Below the pieces are notes generated by a model that was given only the letters and a program-made list of their open reading frames with translations, was not told the DNA's origin and made no database searches. From assembly GCA_964369385.1 (NCBI GenBank), contig CAYJEY010000024.1:1-26462 (forward strand): a stretch of DNA of 26,462 bases. Direction: 5' to 3'. Made by a program: the position numbers and the translations under genes. Positions 1-7,028 of the stretch are shown piece by piece; the first letter of the stretch is position 1, and each line of letters begins with the position of its first letter. This DNA is from CALVGQ01 sp964369385 (GTDB lineage Bacteria; Bacillota_I; Bacilli_A; Erysipelotrichales; Erysipelotrichaceae).

Positions 1-623
1 TCATCTTTGATTTCTACAAAATGTTCCATTGGTTCTGTATGAAATGAGGCAACACTAACATATTCTTCTAAACCATATTTTTCAATCATCTCGTTAAGAT
101 GGTTAGCTGCAACAATTCCATTTTCACCTGCATCTTTAATTTCCATGATATAAAGTACATTTGTTCCATAAGTTTGAAACAATTCTTCAATACTCATCGG
201 CACAAGCGTAGATAATATATTCGGATCTGTTTCATCACGATAAGGAAAATCCCCTTGTAAATCTTCAAAATGATAACCAAAATTCATTTCTTTTAACTGG
301 GAAAAACTATAATCATGAACATAGCCTGTATGATTCGATGTTGCATCAACTGTCATGTTATGATGGGTTACAAGTATTCCATCACTCGTTAGACATAAAT
401 CTGTTTCTAATACATCGACACCCATTGCATAACTTTCATCAAAAGCCATTTGAGTGTTCTCTGGATAGAGTAACTTTGCTCCCCCGTGGGCAATTACTAA
501 TGGCGCTTGTCCGTCCTCAATCTTAAACTTTGATTCCCCAGTATATCCAGGGTAAGGCAATACTTGAAGTAGAATGTAAACACCAATAAAAATACTTAAC
601 CCAATTGCAATTTTCTTCTTCAT
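1..623 (-). CDS. Membrane-anchored glycerophosphodiester phosphodiesterase (GDPD family), 3' end cut off by window
   Basis: Reading the minus strand from an ATG at 623 gives 207 codons without a stop, running off the window start. The protein begins MKKKIAIGLSIFIGVYILL, a single membrane anchor without a lipobox, followed by the GDPD signature: VIAHGG (first catalytic His), LYPENTQMAF, then VLETDLCLTSDGILVTHH (metal-binding Glu/Asp and second His). Family enzymes hydrolyse glycerophosphodiesters, from lipid or teichoic acid turnover, to glycerol-3-phosphate and an alcohol. The usual HD after the second motif reads HH here. The start lies one base beyond the stop of the upstream PopT gene, so the two are almost certainly cotranscribed. 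The family call is secure; the exact substrate is not visible. Confidence 0.88.
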   Translation of the reverse strand, partial: MKKKIAIGLSIFIGVYILLQVLPYPGYTGESKFKIEDGQAPLVIAHGGAKLLYPENTQMAFDESYAMGVDVLETDLCLTSDGILVTHHNMTVDATSNHTGYVHDYSFSQLKEMNFGYHFEDLQGDFPYRDETDPNILSTLVPMSIEELFQTYGTNVLYIMEIKDAGENGIVAANHLNEMIEKYGLEEYVSVASFHTEPMEHFVEIKD

Positions 624-624
624 A

Positions 625-1464
625 TTACTTTACAAATTTCTCAATAGAAACAACTACTGCACCACCAAATGCCAATGCAATTGCACTTGTGGCAATAGTT
701 CCTAAATCATAAACTGCATCAAAAGGTATAATCATAACGCAGCTCGCTACAACTAATCCCATAATGAAGTTCATTGTTGCCTCATGGTCTTTCTTTAAAG
801 CCCAACCAGTAACTTTTGAACTCAAGATAATTCCAATTAAAATACCGAAAGCCAACATAGCAAGTGGTACTAATACAACCATTTGAAAACTTGTTGCATT
901 GGCAATAAGTGAATTAAATAAATAGTATTCTCCTAAAATTAGTAGTAACATACTTCCACTTACTCCTGGTACAAACATTGCAGCCCCTGCAACCATACCA
1001 ATCAATACCATACGTACTAAATATACTGCATCAAGTGCAGGAAAATTAGTAATTACTGTATTCTCCTCTGTTGGGGCAAAGTATACCATCAATAAAATTA
1101 GGGCAACACCCACTACAAAAGGTACAAGACGAAACTTCTCATTTTGCATCTCTTTACGTTTTAAAATTGGAATTGAAAACAGAATCATTCCTAAGAAACA
1201 AAAAAGCGTTTGTGTTGGCACAACACTCAATGTGTATTCCACTACACGTGAGAATACCAACAAACCAATCGCAACACCAATAAGTAGTGTTCCTACATAT
1301 TTAATGTGTTTTAATTTATCTTTACTTTTTAAAGATGTAAGTGAACTAATCGCTGCCATTACTGGATTAAATATACCAAAGATAGCCATCATTGTTCCAC
1401 CACTTACACCTGGAATAATGTTTGCCATTCCGACTACTATACCGCCTAAAATAATTTTTAACAT
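625..1464 (-). CDS. popT: DUF368 family undecaprenyl-phosphate translocase (PopT-like)
   Basis: A 279-residue polytopic membrane protein. It has the duplicated DUF368 signature: GMANIIPGVSGGTMMAIFGI near residues 11-31 and the internal repeat GMVAGAAMFVPGVSGSMLLL near residues 156-176, each in a hydrophobic hairpin. DUF368 proteins were recently shown to recycle undecaprenyl phosphate across the membrane, returning the lipid carrier for peptidoglycan and teichoic acid synthesis. The ATG at 1464 follows a good AAGGAGAAG ribosome site. The GDPD gene starts one base after the stop. Length is normal for the family. The function comes from family knowledge, not from anything unique here. Confidence 0.9.
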   Translation of the reverse strand: MLKIILGGIVVGMANIIPGVSGGTMMAIFGIFNPVMAAISSLTSLKSKDKLKHIKYVGTLLIGVAIGLLVFSRVVEYTLSVVPTQTLFCFLGMILFSIPILKRKEMQNEKFRLVPFVVGVALILLMVYFAPTEENTVITNFPALDAVYLVRMVLIGMVAGAAMFVPGVSGSMLLLILGEYYLFNSLIANATSFQMVVLVPLAMLAFGILIGIILSSKVTGWALKKDHEATMNFIMGLVVASCVMIIPFDAVYDLGTIATSAIALAFGGAVVVSIEKFVK

Positions 1465-1519
1465 AATCTTCTCCTTTGAAAAACTACCTACCTATTTTAG
1501 CATAGCTTTTCTATTGAGA

Positions 1520-1726
1520 CTAGCGATTTGTTGTTTTCTTTGCATTACGATTTTTTAGATGAATCAGCAATAGAGTTAATAGCCAACTCATCAATGCAAC
1601 TTGCTGACTTACTGCTGTAAGAGATACATATTCAATTGCAAAAAAGCGATGCATTCCTTGCAATAAACAATAACTACCTAGCATATATACACCAAGTAAA
1701 ATAATATAACGACAATACTTTTTCAA
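1520..1726 (-). CDS. Small two-helix membrane protein of unknown function
   Basis: I do not recognise this protein. About 68 residues: a basic start (MKKYCRY), a hydrophobic segment near residues 7-24, a short loop, a second one near residues 41-56 (LMSWLLTLLLIHL) and a basic tail (KNRNAKKTTNR). The start is decided by the ribosome site. GAGGTGAT, an 8-base match to the 16S tail, overlaps the GTG at 1735 and the ATG at 1732. Both are too close to it, while the TTG at 1726 sits eight bases after GAGG. If initiation does occur at the ATG, the protein gains two residues. It lies about 55 bases upstream of popT on the same strand and may be cotranscribed with it. Confidence 0.6.
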   Translation of the reverse strand: MKKYCRYIILLGVYMLGSYCLLQGMHRFFAIEYVSLTAVSQQVALMSWLLTLLLIHLKNRNAKKTTNR

Positions 1727-1828
1727 CTTCATCACCTCAATACTGTTAGGATATCCATTACACCTTTTACAATACCAATTAAAATGAAATACTGAGTGAA
1801 GATTGTGTTAATATTTTCTTAAGATTTT

Positions 1829-3217
1829 TTAAACAAACTTTCCAGATACAATAATTTGCTCAACTTGATCTTGCATTTGGTCACGCTTTTTAAAAAACTG
1901 TAGTGCAACCTCTTTAAATTGAGCATAGCTTAGAATATCTTCATCGCTAGTAACATACTCAGCACATTCTTGTCTTAATGTTTCAAATTCCGAAACAAGT
2001 AAATCCGCTGGTCGACAAGTAATGATTTGATCAGTTTCGCTTAGAATTGATTTTCTAAATTGATCATCAATCGGATAAGGCGTTTGACCATATTCACCAC
2101 GAAGGATTCCTTTAAACTCTTGTGTGACCATTTTATAGCGTTCTTGATTAATGATGTTGAGCACAGCTTGTGTTCCAACAATTTGACTTGAAGGTGTAAC
2201 AAGAGGTGGCAACCCACAATCTTTACGTACTCGTGGTACTTCTTGAAGTACCTCTTCTAGCAAGTGAAGCTTTTTGGCTTTTGTGAGCTGTGATACCAAG
2301 TTGGAAAGCATACCTCCTGGTACTTGATAAACAAGTGTATTGACGTCAACCCCAAGCACTTTAGGATTAAGTAATCCTTCACTCAAATATTTTTCACGAA
2401 GCACTTGAACTTTAGTTCGAATCTTATTTAACTTCACTAAATCAATACCCGTATCATATGGAGTTGATTGAAGTGCTGCAACCATCGTCTCAGTCGCTGG
2501 ATGAGAAGTCCCTAAGGCAAGAGGAGACATGGCAGTATCAATAATATCTACACCCGCTTCAATCGCTTTAAGCATAGTCATACTCGCTAGTCCAGATGTA
2601 TAATGCGAATGTAGTTGAATTGGTACTTTGACATTTGCTTTGAGTGCTTTGATTAATTCATATGCATCAAAGGGCTGTAAAAGACCAGCCATATCTTTAA
2701 CACAAATACTATCAACACCTTGCAATTCAAGTGCCAAAGCATAATCAACATAATATTTTATATCAAAACATTCCCCTGTCGTATAAGACATGGCACCTTG
2801 AAGATGTACATTACATTTTTTTGCAGCACGGATCGATGTTTCTAAATTACGAATATCATTTAAAGCATCGAATACACGAATTATATCAATACCATTTTTA
2901 ACGCTTGTTTGTACAAATTTCTCGACAACATCATCTGCATAGTGACGATATCCAAGCATATTTTGCCCACGAAACAACATCGATAATTTCGTATTTGGCA
3001 TCGCCTTTCGAATTATTCTTAAACGTTCCCATGGATCTTCATTTAAAAATCTCAGACAACTATCAAAAGTTGCACCACCCCATACCTCACAACTCGCAAA
3101 GCCTACTTGGTCTAAATCATGCAGTAAATCTTGCATATCATTGATTGGCATCCGTGTGGCTATTAAAGATTGATGTGCATCCCGTAAAATTGTCTCACTA
3201 ATTCCAACTTTTGACAT
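1829..3217 (-). CDS. oadA: Oxaloacetate decarboxylase alpha subunit, carboxyltransferase part (OadA)
   Basis: A 462-residue soluble subunit that moves the carboxyl group of oxaloacetate onto biotin, releasing pyruvate. The HMGL-like TIM barrel begins with SETILRDAHQSLIATR (metal-ligand Asp13) and carries FRGQNMLGYRHY near residue 82, the active-site lysine in CVKDMAGL (Lys174) and the metal ligands in QLHSHYTSG (His203, His205). The conserved carboxyltransferase carboxy-terminal region follows. The biotin domain is absent and is encoded as a separate protein directly upstream. The ATG is one base after the carrier stop, indicating tight coupling. The neighbouring beta and gamma subunits argue for the Na+-pumping decarboxylase rather than a pyruvate carboxylase subunit. 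Confidence 0.93.
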   Translation of the reverse strand: MSKVGISETILRDAHQSLIATRMPINDMQDLLHDLDQVGFASCEVWGGATFDSCLRFLNEDPWERLRIIRKAMPNTKLSMLFRGQNMLGYRHYADDVVEKFVQTSVKNGIDIIRVFDALNDIRNLETSIRAAKKCNVHLQGAMSYTTGECFDIKYYVDYALALELQGVDSICVKDMAGLLQPFDAYELIKALKANVKVPIQLHSHYTSGLASMTMLKAIEAGVDIIDTAMSPLALGTSHPATETMVAALQSTPYDTGIDLVKLNKIRTKVQVLREKYLSEGLLNPKVLGVDVNTLVYQVPGGMLSNLVSQLTKAKKLHLLEEVLQEVPRVRKDCGLPPLVTPSSQIVGTQAVLNIINQERYKMVTQEFKGILRGEYGQTPYPIDDQFRKSILSETDQIITCRPADLLVSEFETLRQECAEYVTSDEDILSYAQFKEVALQFFKKRDQMQDQVEQIIVSGKFV

Positions 3218-3218
3218 C

Positions 3219-3536
3219 TTATCCTACCACGCAAAGTACATCATCTGTATCAACTTCACTGCCTTCACTAACCATCATTTTTTGCACAGAACCATTTCTT
3301 GCCGCTACAATTTCGTTCTCCATTTTCATTGATTCTAGTATAAGAAGCGTTTGCCCTTTTTTCACTGAATCACCAATTTTAGCGCAAACTTTGCGCACTA
3401 CTCCAGGCATTGGGCTTTTAATCCCCTCTTGACTACTTGGCTCACTGTGTACAGTTTTCACTTCAACTGTTGTGTTGATCTCCTCGACACTTACATCGTA
3501 TGATTTACCATTCACAATTACATTAAACTTTTTCAT
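3219..3536 (-). CDS. Biotin carboxyl carrier protein of the oxaloacetate decarboxylase complex
   Basis: A 105-residue biotin carrier. A short amino-terminal domain (MKKFNVIVNGKSYDVSVEE) and a brief linker precede a biotinyl/lipoyl domain with PMPG at residues 42-45 and the biotin attachment motif ESMKMENE, in which Lys71 is modified. Carboxyl-biotin swings from the OadA active site to the membrane subunit OadB. In enterobacterial Oad this domain is fused to the alpha subunit; here it stands alone, as in many Gram-positive decarboxylase operons. It lies nine bases after oadB and one base before oadA. BirA, encoded further along the window, is the likely modifying enzyme. Confidence 0.92.
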   Translation of the reverse strand: MKKFNVIVNGKSYDVSVEEINTTVEVKTVHSEPSSQEGIKSPMPGVVRKVCAKIGDSVKKGQTLLILESMKMENEIVAARNGSVQKMMVSEGSEVDTDDVLCVVG

Positions 3537-3546
3537 ATTTTTCTCC

Positions 3547-4677
3547 CTATCCTAAAATTGATATCAATACGCCAGCTGCTATCGCAGAACCGATTACTCC
3601 AGCAACATTGGGCCCCATTGCGTGCATCAGCAAGAAATTTTGCGGATCACTCTCCTGCCCCACTTTTTGTGAAACACGTGCAGCCATTGGCACTGCTGAT
3701 ACTCCAGCAGAACCAATGAGTGGATTTATCCTACCTTTTGTGGTAAAACACATCAATTTTGCAAAAAGTACACCTGAGGCAGTTCCTATTGCAAAAGCAC
3801 ACAGGCCAAGTAAAATTATTCCTAATGTTTGTGTAGTTAGAAAGGTACTTGCCACAGTCGTACCACCAATCGCTAAACCCAGTAAAATTGTGACAATGTT
3901 CATGAGTTCATTTTGTGCAGTTCGCACCAAACGATCTACTACACCTGATTCTTTAAACAAATTTCCTAGCATCAACATCCCAATCAAAACAGAAGATGAG
4001 GGGACAATAAGCGACACTACCAGTGTAACTACGATAGGAAATAGAATTCGCTCACGACGACTCACCGTACGTAACTGTGCCATTTTAATAGATCTCTCTT
4101 GTTTAGTAGTAAGTAAGCGCATAATTGGTGGTTGAATAATTGGAACAAGTGCCATATATGAATATGCTGCTACAGCAATTGGCCCTAACATTTCTAGTGA
4201 TAAAACAGAAGTCAAGAAAATTGCCGTAGGACCATCTGCGCCCCCAATCATCGCGATTGACCCTGCTCCTTGAGGCGTAAACCCAAGTAACAATGCACCT
4301 AAAAATGTAATAAAAATTCCCATTTGTGCAGCTGCCCCCAGCAAGAAGCTTTTAGGGAAAGCAATGAGCGGACCAAAATCACTCATACAACCAATCCCTA
4401 AGAAAATCAATGGTGGGTAAATACTTAATTTTACCCCTTGATACATATAGTAAAGTAAACTTCCTTCATCATAAGAAGAAAGGTTTGCACCAGGTAGATT
4501 TGCCAACATCATCCCAAACGATATAGGGAGTAAAAGTAGTGGCTCATATTTTTTTACAATCGCCAAATACATCAAACTCAATGAAATCATAATCATCAAA
4601 GCATTTTCAGCATTCATGCTGGCAAAGCCAGAATTTAGCCACATTTCATATAATGAATCAAAAAATATATCAATCAT
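3547..4677 (-). CDS. oadB: Oxaloacetate decarboxylase beta subunit, Na+ pump (OadB)
   Basis: A 376-residue integral membrane protein with about nine to eleven hydrophobic segments. It carries the two hallmarks of Na+-translocating decarboxylase beta subunits: GGADGPTAIFLTS at residues 145-157, whose Asp148 corresponds to the essential aspartate of the re-entrant region, and INPLIGSAGVSAVPMAARVSQ near the carboxy terminus with conserved Asn, Gly, Ser and Arg. It decarboxylates carboxy-biotin and exports Na+. The start ATG abuts the oadG stop with no gap, indicating translational coupling. The beta family is shared with methylmalonyl-CoA and glutaconyl-CoA decarboxylases; the OadA-type partner points to oxaloacetate. 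Confidence 0.94.
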   Translation of the reverse strand: MIDIFFDSLYEMWLNSGFASMNAENALMIMISLSLMYLAIVKKYEPLLLLPISFGMMLANLPGANLSSYDEGSLLYYMYQGVKLSIYPPLIFLGIGCMSDFGPLIAFPKSFLLGAAAQMGIFITFLGALLLGFTPQGAGSIAMIGGADGPTAIFLTSVLSLEMLGPIAVAAYSYMALVPIIQPPIMRLLTTKQERSIKMAQLRTVSRRERILFPIVVTLVVSLIVPSSSVLIGMLMLGNLFKESGVVDRLVRTAQNELMNIVTILLGLAIGGTTVASTFLTTQTLGIILLGLCAFAIGTASGVLFAKLMCFTTKGRINPLIGSAGVSAVPMAARVSQKVGQESDPQNFLLMHAMGPNVAGVIGSAIAAGVLISILG

Positions 4678-4944
4678 TTAGTTCCCTTTCCAAACACAAC
4701 GTTTTGATTGTGTTTCTTCAATACTAATGATGCGAAATTTTTCGCTCATTGTCATCCTTATGGCAGCACTAATGGCTACCAATTCTTCTTCACTTAATGT
4801 AGATAGCACCTGTTGACTTTTCTTTTCTTTTCTAGCAATTTTACCAAAGCAAGCGATAATCCCCCATAAAATCACTAAAACACTAAACACGATAGTTAGT
4901 CCAGCAAACACAACACCCCACGCTAATGTCCAATCTATATTCAT
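4678..4944 (-). CDS. oadG: Oxaloacetate decarboxylase gamma subunit (OadG)
   Basis: An 88-residue protein with one amino-terminal membrane helix (about residues 7-32, WGVVFAGLTIVFSVLVILWG), a basic stretch (KIARKEKK) and a soluble tail containing LSEEELVAISAAIRMTM, a pattern I associate with gamma subunits of biotin-dependent Na+ pumps. It assembles and stabilises the alpha-beta complex. It is the first gene of the operon. The ATG at 4944 follows AAGGAG at good spacing. Only about 60 bases separate it from the upstream lipoprotein gene, and those hold that gene's terminator. I could not pick out a clear promoter, so expression may depend on read-through. Confidence 0.85.
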   Translation of the reverse strand: MNIDWTLAWGVVFAGLTIVFSVLVILWGIIACFGKIARKEKKSQQVLSTLSEEELVAISAAIRMTMSEKFRIISIEETQSKRCVWKGN

Positions 4945-4963
4945 ATTATTACTCCTTCATTTT

Positions 4964-4998
4964 CTTTAAAAAACCACACCTTACATGAGGCATGGTTT
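4964..4998 (-). terminator. Intrinsic terminator after the 5007-5654 lipoprotein gene
   Basis: On the minus strand a 10-pair stem, AAACCATGCC with GGTGTGGTTT (two G-U pairs), closes an 8-base loop and is followed by a T run. It sits between the lipoprotein stop and the oadG ribosome site. Confidence 0.75.
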
Positions 4999-5006
4999 AC
5001 TTAATA

Positions 5007-5654
5007 TTATTCAATTTCGTATGAAATCATGTGAGTATCCACATCTACCCAAAATGTTGAATCTAAACTGATAACTCCATCATCACTTACTAGTACTACT
5101 GTTTGCACCTCTTGCACATCACTATATCCCATATTTGCTAAATTACTTTGAATATCTGCAAGTAATCCTGCCGCAAATGCATCATAATTGCCCGTTTCAT
5201 ATTCTCCAATATAGTTAGCATAATCATTGTCACGTAATGTAATCTCAAGAATATCTACAGGATGAATATTTATTGTAACTAGATATCCACCATCTACTCC
5301 TTCAATCGCGACAACCTCATATTTTAATGCATTATAAATTTGCACAAATGTTTCGTAATAACCTGTAAATGTTTCTTCAGATAACTCTTCTAAATAAATA
5401 CTATAATTCCCTAGAAACATCTCAACTTCTTTTGTCACATTTGCTACATAATAATCACTTAAATCTTCTTCACTGATTGTCCCTTCATAAAGCGCAACTA
5501 AATCTTCATGATGGATGTTTTTATAAGCAGAGTCCAATTCTTGTTGAACATAGTTTTGAATTACTTCTTCTTCATTATTACCGCAAGCACTTAACCCAAA
5601 TGCCATTCCTGTAACTACAAGGATTAATAAGAACTTTTTGATTACTTGTGTCAT
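5007..5654 (-). CDS. Lipoprotein of unknown function, paralogue of the next gene upstream
   Basis: About 215 residues. A lipoprotein signal peptide (hydrophobic FLLILVVTGMAFG, lipobox LSAC, lipidated Cys24) is followed by an acidic soluble domain that I cannot assign to a family. It shares ordered blocks with the protein at 5765-6508: LDSAYKNIHHEDL, ANVTKEVEMFL, TGYYETFVQIY, KYEV, the block FAAGLL, and the end TFWVDVDTHMISYE. The two genes are therefore tandem duplicates. Of two in-frame ATGs, at 5660 and 5654, the second is better placed after GGGGGA. It is expected to be anchored to the outer face of the membrane. Role unknown. Confidence 0.85.
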   Translation of the reverse strand: MTQVIKKFLLILVVTGMAFGLSACGNNEEEVIQNYVQQELDSAYKNIHHEDLVALYEGTISEEDLSDYYVANVTKEVEMFLGNYSIYLEELSEETFTGYYETFVQIYNALKYEVVAIEGVDGGYLVTINIHPVDILEITLRDNDYANYIGEYETGNYDAFAAGLLADIQSNLANMGYSDVQEVQTVVLVSDDGVISLDSTFWVDVDTHMISYEIE

Positions 5655-5722
5655 CTTCATTTCCCCCTAATGTTTTCCTTAATATGTTACCACATTTTAA
5701 GTTGTATTTGCACACTTTTCAA

Positions 5723-5750
5723 TAAAAAAAGAGCACTCAATTAAGAGCGC
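5723..5750 (-). terminator. Intrinsic terminator after the 5765-6508 lipoprotein gene
   Basis: The minus-strand stem GCGCTC/GAGTGC (one G-U pair) with loop TTAATT is followed by TCTTTTTTT. It separates the two paralogous lipoprotein genes, so each is probably its own transcription unit. Confidence 0.7.
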
Positions 5751-5764
5751 ACTTATTAATTTTC

Positions 5765-6508
5765 TTATTCCCCGTAAGAAATGATGTGTGTATCAATATC
5801 CGACCAGAAAGTTTCACCTAAATCGATTCTTCCACTAGTCATTGTTGCAGAAGTTACAACTGTTTGAGGATCTAAATATCCTAGAGTCTCAACACTTGCC
5901 TTAAGATCTTCTAATAATCCTGCTGCAAATGTCTCATAATCACCTTCTGCATATGCGTTTAAGTAATCCGCATTTTCAAGATTTTCTAGTGCATTTAAGT
6001 ACACATCAATTGGCTCAATACTTACTGTCACTACAAATACAGTTCCAGCTCCTTCAACACTTTCAATTTCATATTTTGAATGTTGATAAATTTCAGAAAT
6101 TGTATCGTAATAACCTTGATAAGTTTCATCAGATAAATCATCTGGTGTTACTTCAAAACTTGATAAGAAAATTTCGATTTCTGCAGTTACATTTTGCACA
6201 TGAAATTCTTCTAAATCTTCAATGCTATCAATATTTCCATAGATATCAATTAAGTTTTCATGGTGAATATTTTTATAAGTAGAATCTAAATCTTGGATGA
6301 TATAATCTGTAATTGCAGTCATATTTTCTTGTGTATCACTATCTACTTCTCCTGATGCTTCTTCAGTTGTTTCTTCAGTTGTTTCTTCAGTTGTTTCTTC
6401 AGTTGTTTCTTCAGTTGGAGTTGGCTCAGCTGTTTCCTCTTCACTTGAGCAAGCAGTCATTCCAAAAACTAAAACTAATGTAAGTAATAACGCTAATAAT
6501 TTTTTCAT
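5765..6508 (-). CDS. Acidic lipoprotein with Thr/Glu repeat linker, paralogue of the 5007-5654 protein
   Basis: 247 residues. The signal peptide MKKLLALLLTLVLVFGMTAC (lipidated Cys20) leads into a low-complexity linker of TEET units (about residues 27-45) and then the same soluble domain as the neighbouring lipoprotein: LDSTYKNIHHENL, NVTAEIEIFL, QGYYDTISEIY, KYEIESVEG, FAAGLLEDL, ETFWSDIDTHIISYGE. The start is the ATG at 6508, preceded by GAGGGAAAAAC; an upstream extension would place 14 basic residues before the signal peptide and has no ribosome site. The linker probably holds the domain away from the membrane. I do not recognise the domain and give no function. Confidence 0.85.
   Translation of the reverse strand: MKKLLALLLTLVLVFGMTACSSEEETAEPTPTEETTEETTEETTEETTEEASGEVDSDTQENMTAITDYIIQDLDSTYKNIHHENLIDIYGNIDSIEDLEEFHVQNVTAEIEIFLSSFEVTPDDLSDETYQGYYDTISEIYQHSKYEIESVEGAGTVFVVTVSIEPIDVYLNALENLENADYLNAYAEGDYETFAAGLLEDLKASVETLGYLDPQTVVTSATMTSGRIDLGETFWSDIDTHIISYGE
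6359..6417. repeat. Tandem 12-bp repeat encoding the Thr-Thr-Glu-Glu linker
   Basis: Almost five copies of the unit TTCTTCAGTTGT (plus strand) stand end to end, with perfect internal identity. The period is a multiple of three, so changes in copy number would only lengthen or shorten the linker by four residues. Confidence 0.92.
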
Positions 6509-6548
6509 GTTTTTCCCTCTTTTTCCCGTTAAACGTTTTAATAATACC

Positions 6549-6594
6549 AAAAAAAAAAAAAGAAAGCAATTAATAACTATTCTTCATTGCTTTC
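6549..6594 (-). terminator. Intrinsic terminator of smpB, partly made from its last codons
   Basis: On the minus strand GAAAGCAAT pairs perfectly with ATTGCTTTC over 9 bp, with a 15-base loop and 13 consecutive T residues. The 5' arm is coding sequence of SmpB, and the stop codon overlaps the base of the 3' arm. Confidence 0.85.
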
Positions 6595-7025
6595 TCAATT
6601 TCTCTTTTTGCATCTCTTTGTTTATCTGTTTCTCGCTTATCATAAAGGGCTTTCCCTTTGGCAAGGGCAATCTCAAGTTTAGCTCGCCCATTTTTTAGAT
6701 ATAAGCGAGTAGGAACTACTGAGTAACCTTTTATTTTTACTTTTTGAAACAGTTTTTTTATTTCACTCTTATGCAACAATAATTTACGAATTCGCGTTTC
6801 ATCATGATTAAATCGATTCCCAAAATCATATGCTGAAATATGCATTTCTTTAATGAATGCCTCATTATCCACAAAGCTCACGTAAGAATCTTTTAAATTA
6901 ACTTTTCCTTTTCGAATCGATTTTATCTCAGTTCCAGTTAATGCAATTCCTGCTTCAAAGCGGTCTTCTAAAAAATAATCATGTGAGGCTTTTCGATTTT
7001 GGGCAATTACTTTTTCATTTGCCAT
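6570..7025 (-). CDS. smpB: SsrA-binding protein SmpB
   Basis: 151 residues, the normal family length. Recognisable blocks are NRKASHDYFLEDRFEAGIAL at the start, LTGTEIKSIRKGKVNLKDSYV, the middle IKEMHISAYDFGN, and a basic tail (KALYDKRETDKQRDAKREIEKAMK) that inserts in the mRNA channel. SmpB binds tmRNA and delivers it to ribosomes stalled on broken messages. It lies three bases after rnr, in the common Gram-positive order secG-rnr-smpB. No ssrA gene follows in this window, because the next gene is a lipoprotein. The AGGAG ribosome site lies eight bases before the ATG. Confidence 0.97.
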   Translation of the reverse strand: MANEKVIAQNRKASHDYFLEDRFEAGIALTGTEIKSIRKGKVNLKDSYVSFVDNEAFIKEMHISAYDFGNRFNHDETRIRKLLLHKSEIKKLFQKVKIKGYSVVPTRLYLKNGRAKLEIALAKGKALYDKRETDKQRDAKREIEKAMKNSY

Positions 7026-7028
7026 GAT

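Noticed and set aside
1737..1828. Promoter or terminator in the gap after oadA
   Set aside because: No hairpin with a T run and no convincing -35/-10 pair; I see nothing I can support.
2235..2252. 8-bp inverted repeat GGTACTTC/GAAGTACC in oadA
   Set aside because: Short arms with a 2-base loop, fully explained by coding sequence; likely chance.
3608..4135. 175-residue open frame on the plus strand opposite oadB
   Set aside because: Antisense shadow of a well-conserved membrane gene, with no ribosome site and no recognisable domain.
5929..6282. Plus-strand frame opposite the lipoprotein gene
   Set aside because: Low-complexity, composition-driven shadow of the real minus-strand gene.
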